A DNA stretch of 54,507 nucleotides from Anaerolineaceae bacterium (GCA_017417055.1 JAFPZX010000102.1:1-54507); one strand, 5' to 3'. Counted from the first letter of the stretch, positions 8,040 through 17,350 are shown. Notes: a model not told the origin generated them from the letters alone. Made by a program: numbers and translations.

Positions 8040-10154
8040 TCAGCTCTTTTTTCTTCGGTTTTTATTCTCATACATCCGTCTGTCAGCGCGGCGCACGGTA
8101 TCATTCACAGACTGATCATTCCGAGAGTCATATACAGCGATTCCCATCGAAGTATGAACCTCTTCCCAACTGTTTTCTGCGGAAGCTGAAATTTCTTCCG
8201 CTCTCTGCCGAAACTGCTCGGACAGTTTTTCCCGGTTTTGGTAATCTTCATTTTTCAGGATCACGGAAAACTCATCTCCGCCGATTCTGAACACAGGACT
8301 GTGCTGAAAGATATGGCAGATCAACTGGCTGGCAGTTTTTAGATAGATATCACCTTTGTCGTGACCATAGCGATCATTGATCTTCTTCAAATTGTCGCAG
8401 TCAAACACGCCGATAGCAAATTCAAACTCTTCACCCTTATCCAGTTGAGTCTGCATTTCCTGGATATAGGTGTCAAAAGCGCCTTTGTTCCGGACGGATG
8501 TGAGCGCGTCTACAAAAACGCGCTTGTTTAGATCCTGGATCTGGTGCTCTTCTTCCTGAGTCCGTTTTTCCAGACGGATTCCGTGCAGCAGAAGAACCAA
8601 AATGACAAAAAGGATCACCGCGATTGCCGCCAGGATAATGAACAGATTGTCTTTGACGATATCGGCAAAACTGGTCTTGACATCTTCTGTAGAATAATAG
8701 GTCAGCGCCGCGTTGATGGTAGAGTTGGGAACCACATTGGTAATTCTCGCAAGAATGGAATAAAGATCCGTGTTGCCTTCTTTGACTGCGAAGTAATAAT
8801 CCATATCCACACCGGTATAAACAGTGGAGAGATGCAGTTTTTCGCATTGTCTGGAAATATTATTGAACCGGTAATTGCTGATGATCACACAGTCCGCTTC
8901 CCCTCTGGCTACGGCTTCGAGTCCGGTCGGTGTATCTTCAAAATAAGCCCGCTGCCAATCGGGATAGTGATCGGCAAGGAAGATATCGTAATTCGTATTT
9001 CCCTGATTGACAGCCACGGTGACATTCTGTTTCCGGATAAATTCCTTCCGCTCCGATGAACGTACAACTGCATCCATTTCTGTGCGCATAATCGCGGGGG
9101 TCATGACGATTCCCAGATTTTCTCCGTCAAAGCTGGATAAATTTGCGGGAAACATGCAGTCAATTTCATCATTTTTCAGCGCTTCAATGGCGTCAGCAGC
9201 AGTGGGGTAAGCGATAGTCTGAAAATCCAGATGTGTGTTTTCCAACGCTGTTGAAGCATATTCAAGGTAGTCCTTCAATGCGCCGGTCAGTTCGCCTGTT
9301 TCCGGGTCAGACGCGCAGAAAGCCAGGTAATTATCCTGATATCCGACACGAATCGGACCATGATCTGAGAGCCATTTTCTTTCCCCGGAGCTCAAGTACA
9401 AATTCGTTTCGGTATTTTTCAGAAACTGCTCATTTAATTGCTGGCTGAAATATTTATCCTCGTCCTGGATCATATTCATCGCGGCATCCAGCTCGATAAG
9501 CAGGTCGGGCCGGGATTTGCTGACCGCGAAGAAGAATTCGGATGAGCCAATTTTGCAGACCGGGATTGCGGTTTTCGGGTTGCTTTGAACATCCATAGAA
9601 ACAAAGGCATCAAGGGTGCCGTCCTGCAGCATGAGCAGTGATTTGTCTTCCGGTGTGGTGAGCCCTATGATCTCCGGATGGATGTCATGATTCTCAGCCC
9701 ATCTGACAAAATATTCATATTGGATGCTGCCTTTGGCCGCTCCAATCTTTTTCCCGTTCAGCGTTGTATAATCATCTGCTGAGATTTCCGTGTTGTTCGG
9801 CGAAATAAAAACATAATATGATTCCGTACCCATCGGGAGCGAAGCGTACAGAATATCTTTTGTACGTTCTTCCAAATAAGATACATCGCTCAGCAGGTCG
9901 ATTTCACCGTCTTTCAGCATCTGCAGCAGTTCTGACCAGCTTCCCTCAACATATTCGTAAGTCCAGCCGGTATAGGCAGCAAGCTTGCGCTGAAATTCAT
10001 AAGAGTATCCGGTTCGCCGTCCAAACTGGTCAGTGATAAAGTACGGAGCTTCATGCCAGCCGACGCGGACTGTCTTTTGTTCAGCTTGTACAGAAATCGG
10101 CAACAAAAAAGCCGCAAGGATCAGGAAACAGAAAAATCCGGTAAGTTTTTTCAT
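8040..10154 (-). CDS. Diguanylate cyclase with tandem SBP sensor domains
   Basis: The 704-residue membrane protein has four parts. A signal peptide or first helix lies at 1-25. Two periplasmic solute-binding (SBP_bac_3) domains lie at about 28-245 and 255-490. A membrane helix is near 510-530, and a cytoplasmic GGDEF domain runs to the C-terminus with an intact FRIGGDEF motif. It should make c-di-GMP in response to an extracellular ligand, perhaps an amino acid. No RxxD inhibitory site is seen before GGDEF. ATG 10154 is preferred over the longer frame because GGAGG lies just upstream and a signal peptide follows. It starts 13 bp after the paralogous EAL gene ends, so both are likely co-transcribed. 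Confidence 0.9.
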   Translation of the reverse strand: MKKLTGFFCFLILAAFLLPISVQAEQKTVRVGWHEAPYFITDQFGRRTGYSYEFQRKLAAYTGWTYEYVEGSWSELLQMLKDGEIDLLSDVSYLEERTKDILYASLPMGTESYYVFISPNNTEISADDYTTLNGKKIGAAKGSIQYEYFVRWAENHDIHPEIIGLTTPEDKSLLMLQDGTLDAFVSMDVQSNPKTAIPVCKIGSSEFFFAVSKSRPDLLIELDAAMNMIQDEDKYFSQQLNEQFLKNTETNLYLSSGERKWLSDHGPIRVGYQDNYLAFCASDPETGELTGALKDYLEYASTALENTHLDFQTIAYPTAADAIEALKNDEIDCMFPANLSSFDGENLGIVMTPAIMRTEMDAVVRSSERKEFIRKQNVTVAVNQGNTNYDIFLADHYPDWQRAYFEDTPTGLEAVARGEADCVIISNYRFNNISRQCEKLHLSTVYTGVDMDYYFAVKEGNTDLYSILARITNVVPNSTINAALTYYSTEDVKTSFADIVKDNLFIILAAIAVILFVILVLLLHGIRLEKRTQEEEHQIQDLNKRVFVDALTSVRNKGAFDTYIQEMQTQLDKGEEFEFAIGVFDCDNLKKINDRYGHDKGDIYLKTASQLICHIFQHSPVFRIGGDEFSVILKNEDYQNREKLSEQFRQRAEEISASAENSWEEVHTSMGIAVYDSRNDQSVNDTVRRADRRMYENKNRRKKS

Positions 10155-10167
10155 TGCTGACCTCCGT

Positions 10168-13098
10168 TTATGCATTGATGTTTGTGGAAACACCCAGTAT
10201 CTTTTGTGCAAATTTTTCAGCCGGAAGCGGCCGTGAGAAATAATATCCCTGTACCAGGTCGCAGCCGGCATCTTTCAGCAAGGTCAGCTGTTTTTTCGTT
10301 TCCACACCTTCCGCGATCACGGGAACTTTGAGGTAGCGCGCAATATCGATGATCAATTCAACGAGCCGGAAATCCTTCTCGTTCCGTTCGATATTGCGGA
10401 TAAAGGCCATGTCCATTTTCAATACATCGATTGGCATGGAGGAAAGCATGTTCAATGACGAAAAACCGGAACCGAAATCATCCATTTCGATTTCATAGCC
10501 TTTCCACCGCAGCTGACCGATAACTGTGATCAGCTGATCCGCATTTTCGGTGTAGGCGGATTCTGTTACTTCCAGTTTCAGGTCTTTACTGCTTAAGCCA
10601 TACTTTTCCAGAAGACTGTCCAATTTTGAAATCAGTGCAGGGTCGAAAACATCGATTCGGGACAGATTGACGGATACAGGGAGTGTTATGCCATACTGAT
10701 CCCGCCATACCGCGATTTGGCGGGCAGTTTCCGCCCAGACGTAATGATCCAGATCACTGATTTGGCCGCTTTGTTCAAGCAGCGGGATAAACTCATCCGG
10801 ATGGATCAAACCTAATTCCGGATGGTTCCAGCGAACGAGTGCTTCCGCGCTGGAAAGCTTTGGTTTGTCTGATCGGATATCATATTTTGGCTGGTAGTAA
10901 ATTTCCAGTTCCTGCTGTTCCAGTGCACGGCTGAGATCATTCATTAACCTTTGATCGCGGTCTTCCCGTTGTTCCATGGCATCATCAAAAATCATGATCT
11001 GTGCCCTGAAATTCCCGCGGATCTTGTTACAGGCGATACGGGCACGATCTAATTGATGGACCGGTTCCATCCCTGCCTGCCAGGGTTTTACACCCATTCG
11101 CAAATGGATGTTGGGTCCGTGGGCAAGGTCATCGACACATTTTTGAAAGTGCTCAAGAACAGGTTTCCAATCTTCAATATGCCGGCTGTAAATTCCAAAG
11201 CGGTCCGCGTCAAAGCGTGATGCGATTCCATCACTTTCCTTGATATATTTCTCTATTTCTTCCCCCAGTGTACGCAAAACCCGATCTCCAAAATCTCGGC
11301 CATACAGGGCATTCACGGAATGGAACCGGTCGATGTTCATAACAACCGTGTCCATAGGTGTATTAGGATGTTCCCGGTAATGCCGGTTGGCGTAAACATA
11401 AAAGAAATTCCTGTTATACAGGTTTGTAAGGTGGTCGCGTTCTGCTTCAGAAATGATCTGTCGTCCTTCCGCAACCTTTGCGTCCGAATGTACATTTCTG
11501 AGTACCAGCAGCAGAATGATCACCGCGGTAACCGCAACTGTTGCGATAAAATAGATCCAATTGTCTCTGATATATTCAAGTAATGTGACTTTACTTTCAT
11601 TGAACCCGTAATTTGTAAGGGAAGAATTGATGGAAGTATCCGGGATGAGCCTCGTGATCTTGTTGAGAATCGAATAAAGATATTTGTTCTCGCGTCTGAC
11701 AGCGAAGGGCATGTCCATGATTTCACCGGTGGCAAGGACTGAAAGTTCATTCTTTTCAAACTTCTCGCTCAGAATGTTGATGCGGTAATTGCTCACCAGT
11801 CCGCAGTCAGCTTCGTCGGAAACCACAGCCTGAAAAACAGCGTCACTGTCCGGATAATAAGCGATTTTCCAGTTTGGGAAATAGTCCATCAGGAAAGTAT
11901 CATAATTGGGGTTCCCTTTGACAACAGCTGCAGTCATCTCGCGGTCTCGTGAGATGCCCTGATGATCCGCTGTTCTGACGATCGCGTACATTTCAGTGCT
12001 GACGAGAGGATCTGTAATGATAACACCGCGTTTTTCGCCGTCATAAGAGCTGAGACTCAGGGGAAATACGCAGTCGATTTCCCCATTTTCCATTGCCTTT
12101 AGTGCCGCTTCTGTGGTGGCAAACGCCTGTGATGTAAAGGAGATCTGCGCGTTTTTTTCACAGGTTTCACCAAAGGCCAGGTAATCTGCCAATGCTCCCG
12201 TCAGGACTTGTGTTTCATTGTTTAAATCACAGAACGGCAGGAAGTTATCCCGATAGCCTACACGGATCGTACCGTGGTTCGCAAGCCATTCTTTTTCTTC
12301 AGTGGTGAGAAAACTGTTGACGCTGCTTGCTTTGTTATACTTATCCGTCAGCTGTTGGTTAAAATCCCGGTTGTCTTCGATGAGCCGGTTCATGGCAACG
12401 TCCAGGTCCAGTTTCAGGTCGGGACGATTTTTGTTGATGCCGAAATATGACTCTGCAAAACCAACTTTCCATACGGGTACTACGTCAGCGGAATTGCCAT
12501 AAGTATCCAGTGTTACCAGTGCGTCAAAATCACCATTTGCAAGCATTTCCAGCAGAACCGGTGTTTTTTCTGTCGATTCAATAATTTCAGGAGTTACGCC
12601 ATGGTTCTTAGCCCATTCAATGAACATCTGTTCCTGAATACTGTTTTTGTTGACACCAACCCGCTTGCCGGATAATGACGAAAAATTATCCGGTCTGATT
12701 TCATTATTATTCGGAGAAATAAAAACATGATATCCTTCGGAGCCCATTGCCTCAGTGGAATAGAGAATTTTCTCCGCACGTTCTTGCGTGTAGGAAACGT
12801 CGCTCAGCAGGTCAATCTCCCCTGCAATCAGTTTTTCCAGAAGCTCTGACCAGCTGCCTTCGACATATTCGTAAGTCCAATCGGTATAAATGGCGATCCT
12901 TTGCTGATACTCATAGCCGTATCCGGACCGTCTTCCGAATTGGTCTGTGCTGTGAAAGGCGGATTCATACCAGCCGACTCGGACAACTTTTTGTCCGGAG
13001 TCCTGCGCGATGGCGGAAACTGTGATTGAAATGCTTATAAGTATCAGGACCAGAATAATCCTCGTCATTCGATTCAAATGCTTATAATCTTGCTTCAT
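10168..13098 (-). CDS. c-di-GMP phosphodiesterase: SBP-SBP-GGDEF(degenerate)-EAL
   Basis: The 976-residue product has the same periplasmic tandem SBP architecture as the next gene, and near-identical blocks such as TYEYVEGSWSELL. A membrane helix near 510-535 follows, then GGDEF and EAL domains. The GGDEF signature is lost (RFDADRFG instead of R-x-G-G-D-E-F), so cyclase activity is unlikely. The EAL domain keeps its catalytic set: EALVRW, the Asn in VNLSR, the Glu in EVTES, DDFGSG, the Lys in LKMD, and EGVE. It should hydrolyse c-di-GMP. Start ATG 13098 has GGAGG upstream. With the downstream cyclase it forms an opposing pair that probably arose by duplication. Confidence 0.9.
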   Translation of the reverse strand: MKQDYKHLNRMTRIILVLILISISITVSAIAQDSGQKVVRVGWYESAFHSTDQFGRRSGYGYEYQQRIAIYTDWTYEYVEGSWSELLEKLIAGEIDLLSDVSYTQERAEKILYSTEAMGSEGYHVFISPNNNEIRPDNFSSLSGKRVGVNKNSIQEQMFIEWAKNHGVTPEIIESTEKTPVLLEMLANGDFDALVTLDTYGNSADVVPVWKVGFAESYFGINKNRPDLKLDLDVAMNRLIEDNRDFNQQLTDKYNKASSVNSFLTTEEKEWLANHGTIRVGYRDNFLPFCDLNNETQVLTGALADYLAFGETCEKNAQISFTSQAFATTEAALKAMENGEIDCVFPLSLSSYDGEKRGVIITDPLVSTEMYAIVRTADHQGISRDREMTAAVVKGNPNYDTFLMDYFPNWKIAYYPDSDAVFQAVVSDEADCGLVSNYRINILSEKFEKNELSVLATGEIMDMPFAVRRENKYLYSILNKITRLIPDTSINSSLTNYGFNESKVTLLEYIRDNWIYFIATVAVTAVIILLLVLRNVHSDAKVAEGRQIISEAERDHLTNLYNRNFFYVYANRHYREHPNTPMDTVVMNIDRFHSVNALYGRDFGDRVLRTLGEEIEKYIKESDGIASRFDADRFGIYSRHIEDWKPVLEHFQKCVDDLAHGPNIHLRMGVKPWQAGMEPVHQLDRARIACNKIRGNFRAQIMIFDDAMEQREDRDQRLMNDLSRALEQQELEIYYQPKYDIRSDKPKLSSAEALVRWNHPELGLIHPDEFIPLLEQSGQISDLDHYVWAETARQIAVWRDQYGITLPVSVNLSRIDVFDPALISKLDSLLEKYGLSSKDLKLEVTESAYTENADQLITVIGQLRWKGYEIEMDDFGSGFSSLNMLSSMPIDVLKMDMAFIRNIERNEKDFRLVELIIDIARYLKVPVIAEGVETKKQLTLLKDAGCDLVQGYYFSRPLPAEKFAQKILGVSTNINA

Positions 13099-13332
13099 TA
13101 CACACCTCCGAAGGCCGTACCGGGTCATCTCTAATCTTTGTTACAGCGTGATTTGCTGCTTTCCTAAAACCATCAGAAATACTTGTCGGATGATTTGATG
13201 ATAATCGCTATTATTAGAAGTCTTTACCTTTTAAAGTAAAAAAGAGTATAACATAAACAAGGGCTAATTTCCAGAATCTGGAAGCTTCCGCGGAATATTT
13301 GCGTCTGCTGTTTACCAATCAAAGAATAAATT

Positions 13333-13361
13333 GAGGACTGTCCCTTTATGGGACTGTCCTC
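13333..13361. repeat. GGGACTG-type hairpin
   Basis: GAGGAC-T-GTCCC, a TTTAT loop and GGGAC-T-GTCCTC form an 11-bp stem with one T:T mismatch. The copy at 16435-16467 has the same architecture and nearly the same loop. Confidence 0.8.
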
Positions 13362-13366
13362 AGGTT

Positions 13367-13409
13367 CGGGGACGGTTCTCCCGAGAAACGAGGGAAATTG
13401 TCCTCCCGC
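13367..13409 (-). repeat. 43-bp repeat, left copy, inverted
   Basis: The reverse complement of this segment matches 14860-14902 with three mismatches in 43 bp by direct comparison. The two copies are in opposite orientation on either side of the OFA transporter gene. Confidence 0.8.
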
Positions 13410-13454
13410 CTTCACCGGAAGTAATCAGTGTTTCCTTTTATGAAATGATTGTTT

Positions 13455-14687
13455 TTATATCTGTTTTTTCTTCCGTGCGTCAAGAATCAGTACGAGAATG
13501 AATCCCAAGAGAGCCAATCCGGCAGAAACCAGAAATGCAGGTTGATATTTTCCGGAAGAGCTGTAAATCGAGTTCATGATCATCGGACCGAAAAGCCCTG
13601 CCAGTGCGAACCCGATAAACATGATCCCGTAATTGACGCTGTTATTTTTCCGACCGAACTGTCTGGCGGTGTAGCCGGGATAAATTCCCATAATGCTGCC
13701 AAAGCTGAACCCTACAACAGAAAGGCCGATATAAAACAGCGCTGTGCTGCCCGGATTGCAGAAAAACAACAAAACGCATGCTGCGATCGACATTGCGAAT
13801 GTAATTTTCATCGTTCCTTCTGAGCCTAATCGGTCGGAAAGCATTCCGGAAGCAAGTCTGCCTATCATATTGAAGCATGCCAGGATGGAAACGACTGCCG
13901 CTGCTGTCGACTGGCTGAATCCCATCATCCTTTGGGCGAGCGGTGAAGCCTGTGAGATGATCATCATCCCGCCGAAAGCCCCGCACATCAGCGTGACCAG
14001 CATCAGATAAAAACGGGATTCAGCAATCATTTGCCGCCATGTATAATCTCCGGATGCCGCGGCAGATTTGTTCTGCTGCTTTGCCCCGGCAGGACCGGAA
14101 ACGCTGAAATTCGGAGGGCAGGCCTCGATGACGAAGGATGAGAGTACGATAATGGCTCCCATCACAGCGCCCAGGATTTTGAAACAGGTCGTGATCTCAT
14201 ACTTTGTCAGCATCGCTGTGGCGATAATGGGGATTATGATGGAACTGCCGCCATAGCAGGCCGTTGTCAGCCCGCCCGCAAGGCCGGATTTATCGGGGAA
14301 AAACTTTACCGCGTTGGAAACAATCGTGCCGTAAACCATACCGACACCAAGCCCGACACCGAGCCCGTAGGAGATGATCAGCCCGGTCACGGATTTGACA
14401 AAGCCGGAACCGATCATTCCCGCACCGAACAGCAGTCCGCCGATGATCAGGATCCAGCGGGGGCCGATCCTGTCATTGATTGATCCGCCTGAAATCATGG
14501 TGATCGGGCCGACAGAATTCGCGACGGTGAAAACAATTGCCAGGCTGGCAATTTCCTTTCCTGTCAATGCGGACAAGTACGCTGCCATCGGCGTGGCGAA
14601 TACACTCCAGGCATACAAAGACCCTGCACACAAAGTAACCAGACAACTGGCGATGAGGATCAGCCAGCGTTTTTTCATAATGTCCAT
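13455..14687 (-). CDS. OFA-family MFS transporter (carboxylate antiporter-like)
   Basis: The 410-residue product has about 12 transmembrane helices and an OFA (oxalate/formate antiporter) signature, with CAGSLYAWSVF in the first helix and GGSINDRIGPRW in the loop 2-3 motif. Family members exchange or import small organic acids. It ends the large minus-strand cluster, so it may import the substrate or export an acid end product. RBS AGGGGG precedes ATG 14687. It is separated from the ACP-synthase gene by 238 bp of repeats and lies between inverted copies of a 43-bp repeat, which raises the chance that it was inserted as a cassette or has its own promoter. Confidence 0.85.
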   Translation of the reverse strand: MDIMKKRWLILIASCLVTLCAGSLYAWSVFATPMAAYLSALTGKEIASLAIVFTVANSVGPITMISGGSINDRIGPRWILIIGGLLFGAGMIGSGFVKSVTGLIISYGLGVGLGVGMVYGTIVSNAVKFFPDKSGLAGGLTTACYGGSSIIIPIIATAMLTKYEITTCFKILGAVMGAIIVLSSFVIEACPPNFSVSGPAGAKQQNKSAAASGDYTWRQMIAESRFYLMLVTLMCGAFGGMMIISQASPLAQRMMGFSQSTAAAVVSILACFNMIGRLASGMLSDRLGSEGTMKITFAMSIAACVLLFFCNPGSTALFYIGLSVVGFSFGSIMGIYPGYTARQFGRKNNSVNYGIMFIGFALAGLFGPMIMNSIYSSSGKYQPAFLVSAGLALLGFILVLILDARKKKQI

Positions 14688-14797
14688 TTATAATCCCCCT
14701 GGTTTGTTTGTTTAATTCCTGCGAAGGCGAGAGGGCGTAGCTCCCGCTCCGCATCCAATTCGAGCGCAGCTCGTACCTTACGGAGAGGGGGCTTTTG

Positions 14798-14902
14798 CAG
14801 TTTCCCTCGTTCCTTGGGAGAACCGTCCCCGTTAGGAAATAGGCGCTGATCCCTGCGGAGCGGGAGGACAGTTCCCCTCGTTCCTCGGGAGAACCGTCCC
14901 CG
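14798..14902 (+). repeat. 34-bp direct repeats; right 43-bp copy
   Basis: Two 34-bp direct repeats lie at 14798-14831 and 14869-14902 with about three mismatches. Both end in GGGAGAACCGTCCCCG. The second is extended at its left edge to 14860 by the sequence shared, inverted, with 13367-13409. No coding sequence is seen in 14688-14925. Confidence 0.8.
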
Positions 14903-14925
14903 AATCCTAACAAGTCAGTGTTTCC

Positions 14926-15327
14926 TTAAGTCTCACACTCGCTGACTGCTGTGACCTGGGCAAGCGCCCAATCTCCCTGATTGGTGATCGAAACCAGCAG
15001 CTTTGTGATACCCGCAGAATGTAGAATCCCGGAAAGCTCTTCCGTGATCACGATCTCGGGAGAGCCGTCCGGGTTTTTCTTTGTTTCAACGATTCTGAAA
15101 TCGAAAGTTTTTTCCGGTGTCAGGTGCGCAGCAGCCTTGAAGACTGCTTCCTTTACAGCAAACCGTCCGGCAAAAAAGCTGTATTTGTCGGACGATTTTT
15201 CAGCCTCAGCTTTTTCCATGGCTGAAAATGTCCGTTCCGTCAAAGCGCCTTTTGATTGTTTATCAAGTTCGGCAAACTGACTGATGGATACCAGGTCGAT
15301 CCCGATACCGGAAATTTTTTCGTACAT
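14926..15327 (-). CDS. acpS: Holo-acyl-carrier-protein synthase (first copy)
   Basis: The 133-residue product transfers 4'-phosphopantetheine from CoA to a serine of an acyl carrier protein. It shows both AcpS signatures: GIGIDLV near residues 7-13 (metal-binding Asp11) and FAGRFAVKEAVFKA (Glu of the active site). It follows the phosphotransacylase gene by 2 bp and lies close to a free ACP gene, its most likely client. AcpS is normally a single housekeeping gene next to alr or nnrD, so a copy in a catabolic-looking cluster argues that the cluster's carriers need dedicated activation. The ribosome binding site is weak, so translational coupling to the upstream gene is likely. Confidence 0.92.
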   Translation of the reverse strand: MYEKISGIGIDLVSISQFAELDKQSKGALTERTFSAMEKAEAEKSSDKYSFFAGRFAVKEAVFKAAAHLTPEKTFDFRIVETKKNPDGSPEIVITEELSGILHSAGITKLLVSITNQGDWALAQVTAVSECET

Positions 15328-15328
15328 T

Positions 15329-16333
15329 TCAGTTTTTCATCCCTGCCGCACGAACCGCGGAGATGACGATGTTGCCCTTGATCTCGGAAACCGGTGCGCC
15401 GCGGGAGCAGTCACAGACGATACTGTTGAATCCCTGGAGCATCGGGCCGTAAGCGTTCGCGTGTCCGAACTGCTGGATCAGTTTGACCGCGATGTTCCCT
15501 ACATTCAGGTCCGGCCAGATCAGGATGTTCGCTTTCCCGGCGACTTTGCTTTCCCGTTTGACCTTCTTGGCGGCAACTGCCGGAACGATGGCGGCATCCA
15601 GTTGGAATTCCCCGTCGATATTGAGGTCGGGACGCTTTTCCTGAGCGATCTGCAGCGCTTCTTTGACCTTGTCGATCAATTCACCCTGGCCGCTGCCCAG
15701 CGTGGAGTAGCAGACCATTGCGCAGCGCGGTTCCCAATCCAGCAGGTCATGAACCGTGTCACAGGCGGAAATGGCGATATCCGCCAGCTGTTCCGCATTC
15801 GGATTGGTGCAGACGCCGCTGTCACCGACTGCGAGCAAACTGCCTTCGCTGCCTTCATATCCAGGAATGTCGCACAGACCGATGGATGAGATGGTGCTGA
15901 TGCCCGGTTTGAGTCCGATGATCATCTGACCAGCAAGGAGCACGTCGCCTGTGGTGTAGTCGATACCGGCAAAGGTCACGTCGGCTTCTCCGACTTTTTG
16001 CATCGCCATGGCGTAGTAGAGCGGGTCTTCCATCCGGCGTCCGAGAGCTTTTTCCTTCAGCCGGGTGTCTTCCCGGGCGACGAATGCGGTGATGATCTTG
16101 TTTTTATATTCTTCTTCGTGAATGTCAACGATGGTGAAGACTGCGGGATCGTAGCCTCGTTCTTTCGCCGCTGCTTCAATTTCCGCGGCATTGCCGACCA
16201 TAATCGGGATGATGTATCCTTCTTTTCCCGCCTCAAAAGCAGCCTGCATCATCTTTTCGTTCAGCGCTTCCGGAAAAGCGACTTTCTGTGGATTTTGCTT
16301 TGCTTTTTCGTAAATTTTATCCAGTACGCTCAT
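15329..16333 (-). CDS. Phosphate acetyl/acyltransferase (first copy)
   Basis: The 334-residue product belongs to the Pta/Ptb fold family that interconverts acyl thioester and acyl phosphate. Family motifs include the substrate-site run EGSEGSLLAVGDSG, CYSTLGSGQG, and IDGEFQLDAAIVP followed by KANILIWPDLNVGN. Acetyl versus longer acyl use cannot be told from sequence. Start ATG 16333 is chosen over an upstream in-frame TTG because it gives MSVLDKIYEKA with GGAAAG upstream. It is the partner of the butyrate-kinase-like gene at 18744-19850: together they would make ATP from an acyl thioester. Neighbouring ACP and AcpS genes suggest the donor may be acyl-ACP rather than acyl-CoA, which is inference. 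Confidence 0.9.
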   Translation of the reverse strand: MSVLDKIYEKAKQNPQKVAFPEALNEKMMQAAFEAGKEGYIIPIMVGNAAEIEAAAKERGYDPAVFTIVDIHEEEYKNKIITAFVAREDTRLKEKALGRRMEDPLYYAMAMQKVGEADVTFAGIDYTTGDVLLAGQMIIGLKPGISTISSIGLCDIPGYEGSEGSLLAVGDSGVCTNPNAEQLADIAISACDTVHDLLDWEPRCAMVCYSTLGSGQGELIDKVKEALQIAQEKRPDLNIDGEFQLDAAIVPAVAAKKVKRESKVAGKANILIWPDLNVGNIAVKLIQQFGHANAYGPMLQGFNSIVCDCSRGAPVSEIKGNIVISAVRAAGMKN

Positions 16334-16434
16334 TTGTCTTTCCAATTCTTACTCAAATTACATCATGAATAGTTCTCGGTTAGTTATCAATCATTGAGTA
16401 ACAACCGGAGTCCAATATTATGGTCTCCAGCGAG

Positions 16435-16467
16435 CCGGGGACTGTCCCTTTGTGGGACTGTCCCCGG
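16435..16467. repeat. GGGACTG-type hairpin
   Basis: CCGGGGAC-T-GTCCC, a TTTGT loop and GGGAC-T-GTCCCCGG form a 14-bp stem with one T:T mismatch, between the ACP and phosphotransacylase genes. Downstream AGAACCGTCCC resembles the companion sequence of the 13.4- and 14.8-kb copies. Confidence 0.8.
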
Positions 16468-16518
16468 AAGTTTTGGGACACTTAAGAACCGTCCCTTACT
16501 GTCCCAATATACTGGAAG

Positions 16519-16752
16519 TTACAATTCCTGTTCAACCAGGTCGACAAGATCCTTGACGGTTGCGCAGGCAGAAGCGTCCTGGAGCATGATGACTGCGTCC
16601 AATTCGTTTTCGATTTCGGAAACCAGGGCAACCATCTGAACGGATGCACCCTTCAGGTCGGTCTTGAAGTTTGTATCCAGTGTCACATTGTCGGCCTTAT
16701 AAGCAACCGAAACCAGTTCAATGATTTTTTGTTCCAATTCTTTTCTATCCAT
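16519..16752 (-). CDS. Free acyl carrier protein
   Basis: The 77-residue acidic, helical protein has the ACP pattern. Ser37 in LKGASVQMVALVSEIE stands at the phosphopantetheine position, but the usual D-S-L is replaced by A-S-V. A typical recognition helix (ALVSEIENELD) follows, with a C-terminal VKDLVDLVEQEL helix. It is flanked by a phosphotransacylase, an AcpS, a thiolase and its DUF35 partner, not by fatty-acid synthesis genes. RBS AAGGAG. It probably holds the acyl chain cleaved by the thiolase pair. Divergence around the serine suggests it is a specialised carrier that the housekeeping AcpS might not modify well. Confidence 0.85.
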   Translation of the reverse strand: MDRKELEQKIIELVSVAYKADNVTLDTNFKTDLKGASVQMVALVSEIENELDAVIMLQDASACATVKDLVDLVEQEL

Positions 16753-16863
16753 TTTAAATTCTCCTTTTTATCCCGTATGATAATAATACGCATAGGGTTT
16801 TACTGTTTGAGCAGACAGTTAACAGCAGAAGTTTCACATTTGATGAGTCAGTGCTTTTAACTA

Positions 16864-16933
16864 CTGGCCATAGATTTGTGTACACTGGCCACAGGCTGCT
16901 GGCCACTAACCACTGACTCCTAACTCCTAACTA
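16864..16933. repeat. Heptanucleotide tract abutting a stop codon
   Basis: Ten successive 7-bp units stay in one register, for example CTGGCCA (three times), CTAACCA, CTAACTC and CTAACTA. The last unit ends on the complement of the TAG stop of the DUF35 gene. The 16753-16863 stretch next to it shows no gene. Confidence 0.75.
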
Positions 16934-17350
16934 TTGATCCTCGTCCAGATCAAAAACGACTGTCTTGAACCCCTGCTCGCGTTCAAAAATCGCGGCGTGA
17001 CAGGTGACGTTCGGCAGCTTGTCCATCAGCTCCTGGCGCTTCTTTTTATTGATCCCGCGCACAACAGCGTTCAGGTGAGCCCCTTCTTCCAGTTCGACTT
17101 CGCAGTAAGCGTATTTGCCGAGGTTCTTGTATTCCGGTTTGGAGGAAAGAGCCGCGGGCATGACGATGGAGTGGATGCGGGCTTTGCCGCTGATCTCGAC
17201 CCATTCCGTCTCATAATTGCCGCATTTGTTGCAGGCGTAAACAGGAGGAAATTCAACATTGCCGCAAACAGGACATTTGCGTCCGAGGATCTTCCCTTCT
17301 TCAAGAGCCTCGTAATAATGTTCAACAACTTTTTCTAATTTGATAGCCAT
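16931..17350 (-). CDS. DUF35 zinc-ribbon/OB-fold thiolase partner
   Basis: The 139-residue product starts with a zinc ribbon (CPVCG and CNKCG around residues 28-44) followed by an OB-fold with KARIHSIVMP and YAYCEVELEEGAHLNAVV. DUF35 proteins bind thiolase-superfamily enzymes and shape a channel for the acyl chain, as in BbsA-BbsB, ChsH2-Ltp2 and archaeal HMG-CoA synthase. The thiolase-like gene lies directly upstream, 21 bp away. Two ATGs are possible, 17359 and 17350. GGAGG sits only two bases from the first and ten from the second, so the second is preferred. Confidence 0.88.
   Translation of the reverse strand: MAIKLEKVVEHYYEALEEGKILGRKCPVCGNVEFPPVYACNKCGNYETEWVEISGKARIHSIVMPAALSSKPEYKNLGKYAYCEVELEEGAHLNAVVRGINKKKRQELMDKLPNVTCHAAIFEREQGFKTVVFDLDEDQ

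Larger units (their letters stand above)
13129..13454. other. Intergenic region with repeats
   Basis: The gap of about 330 bp contains no gene. Its left part is AT-rich with nothing recognised. Its right part holds the hairpin at 13333-13361 and the inverted-repeat copy at 13367-13409. Confidence 0.6.
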
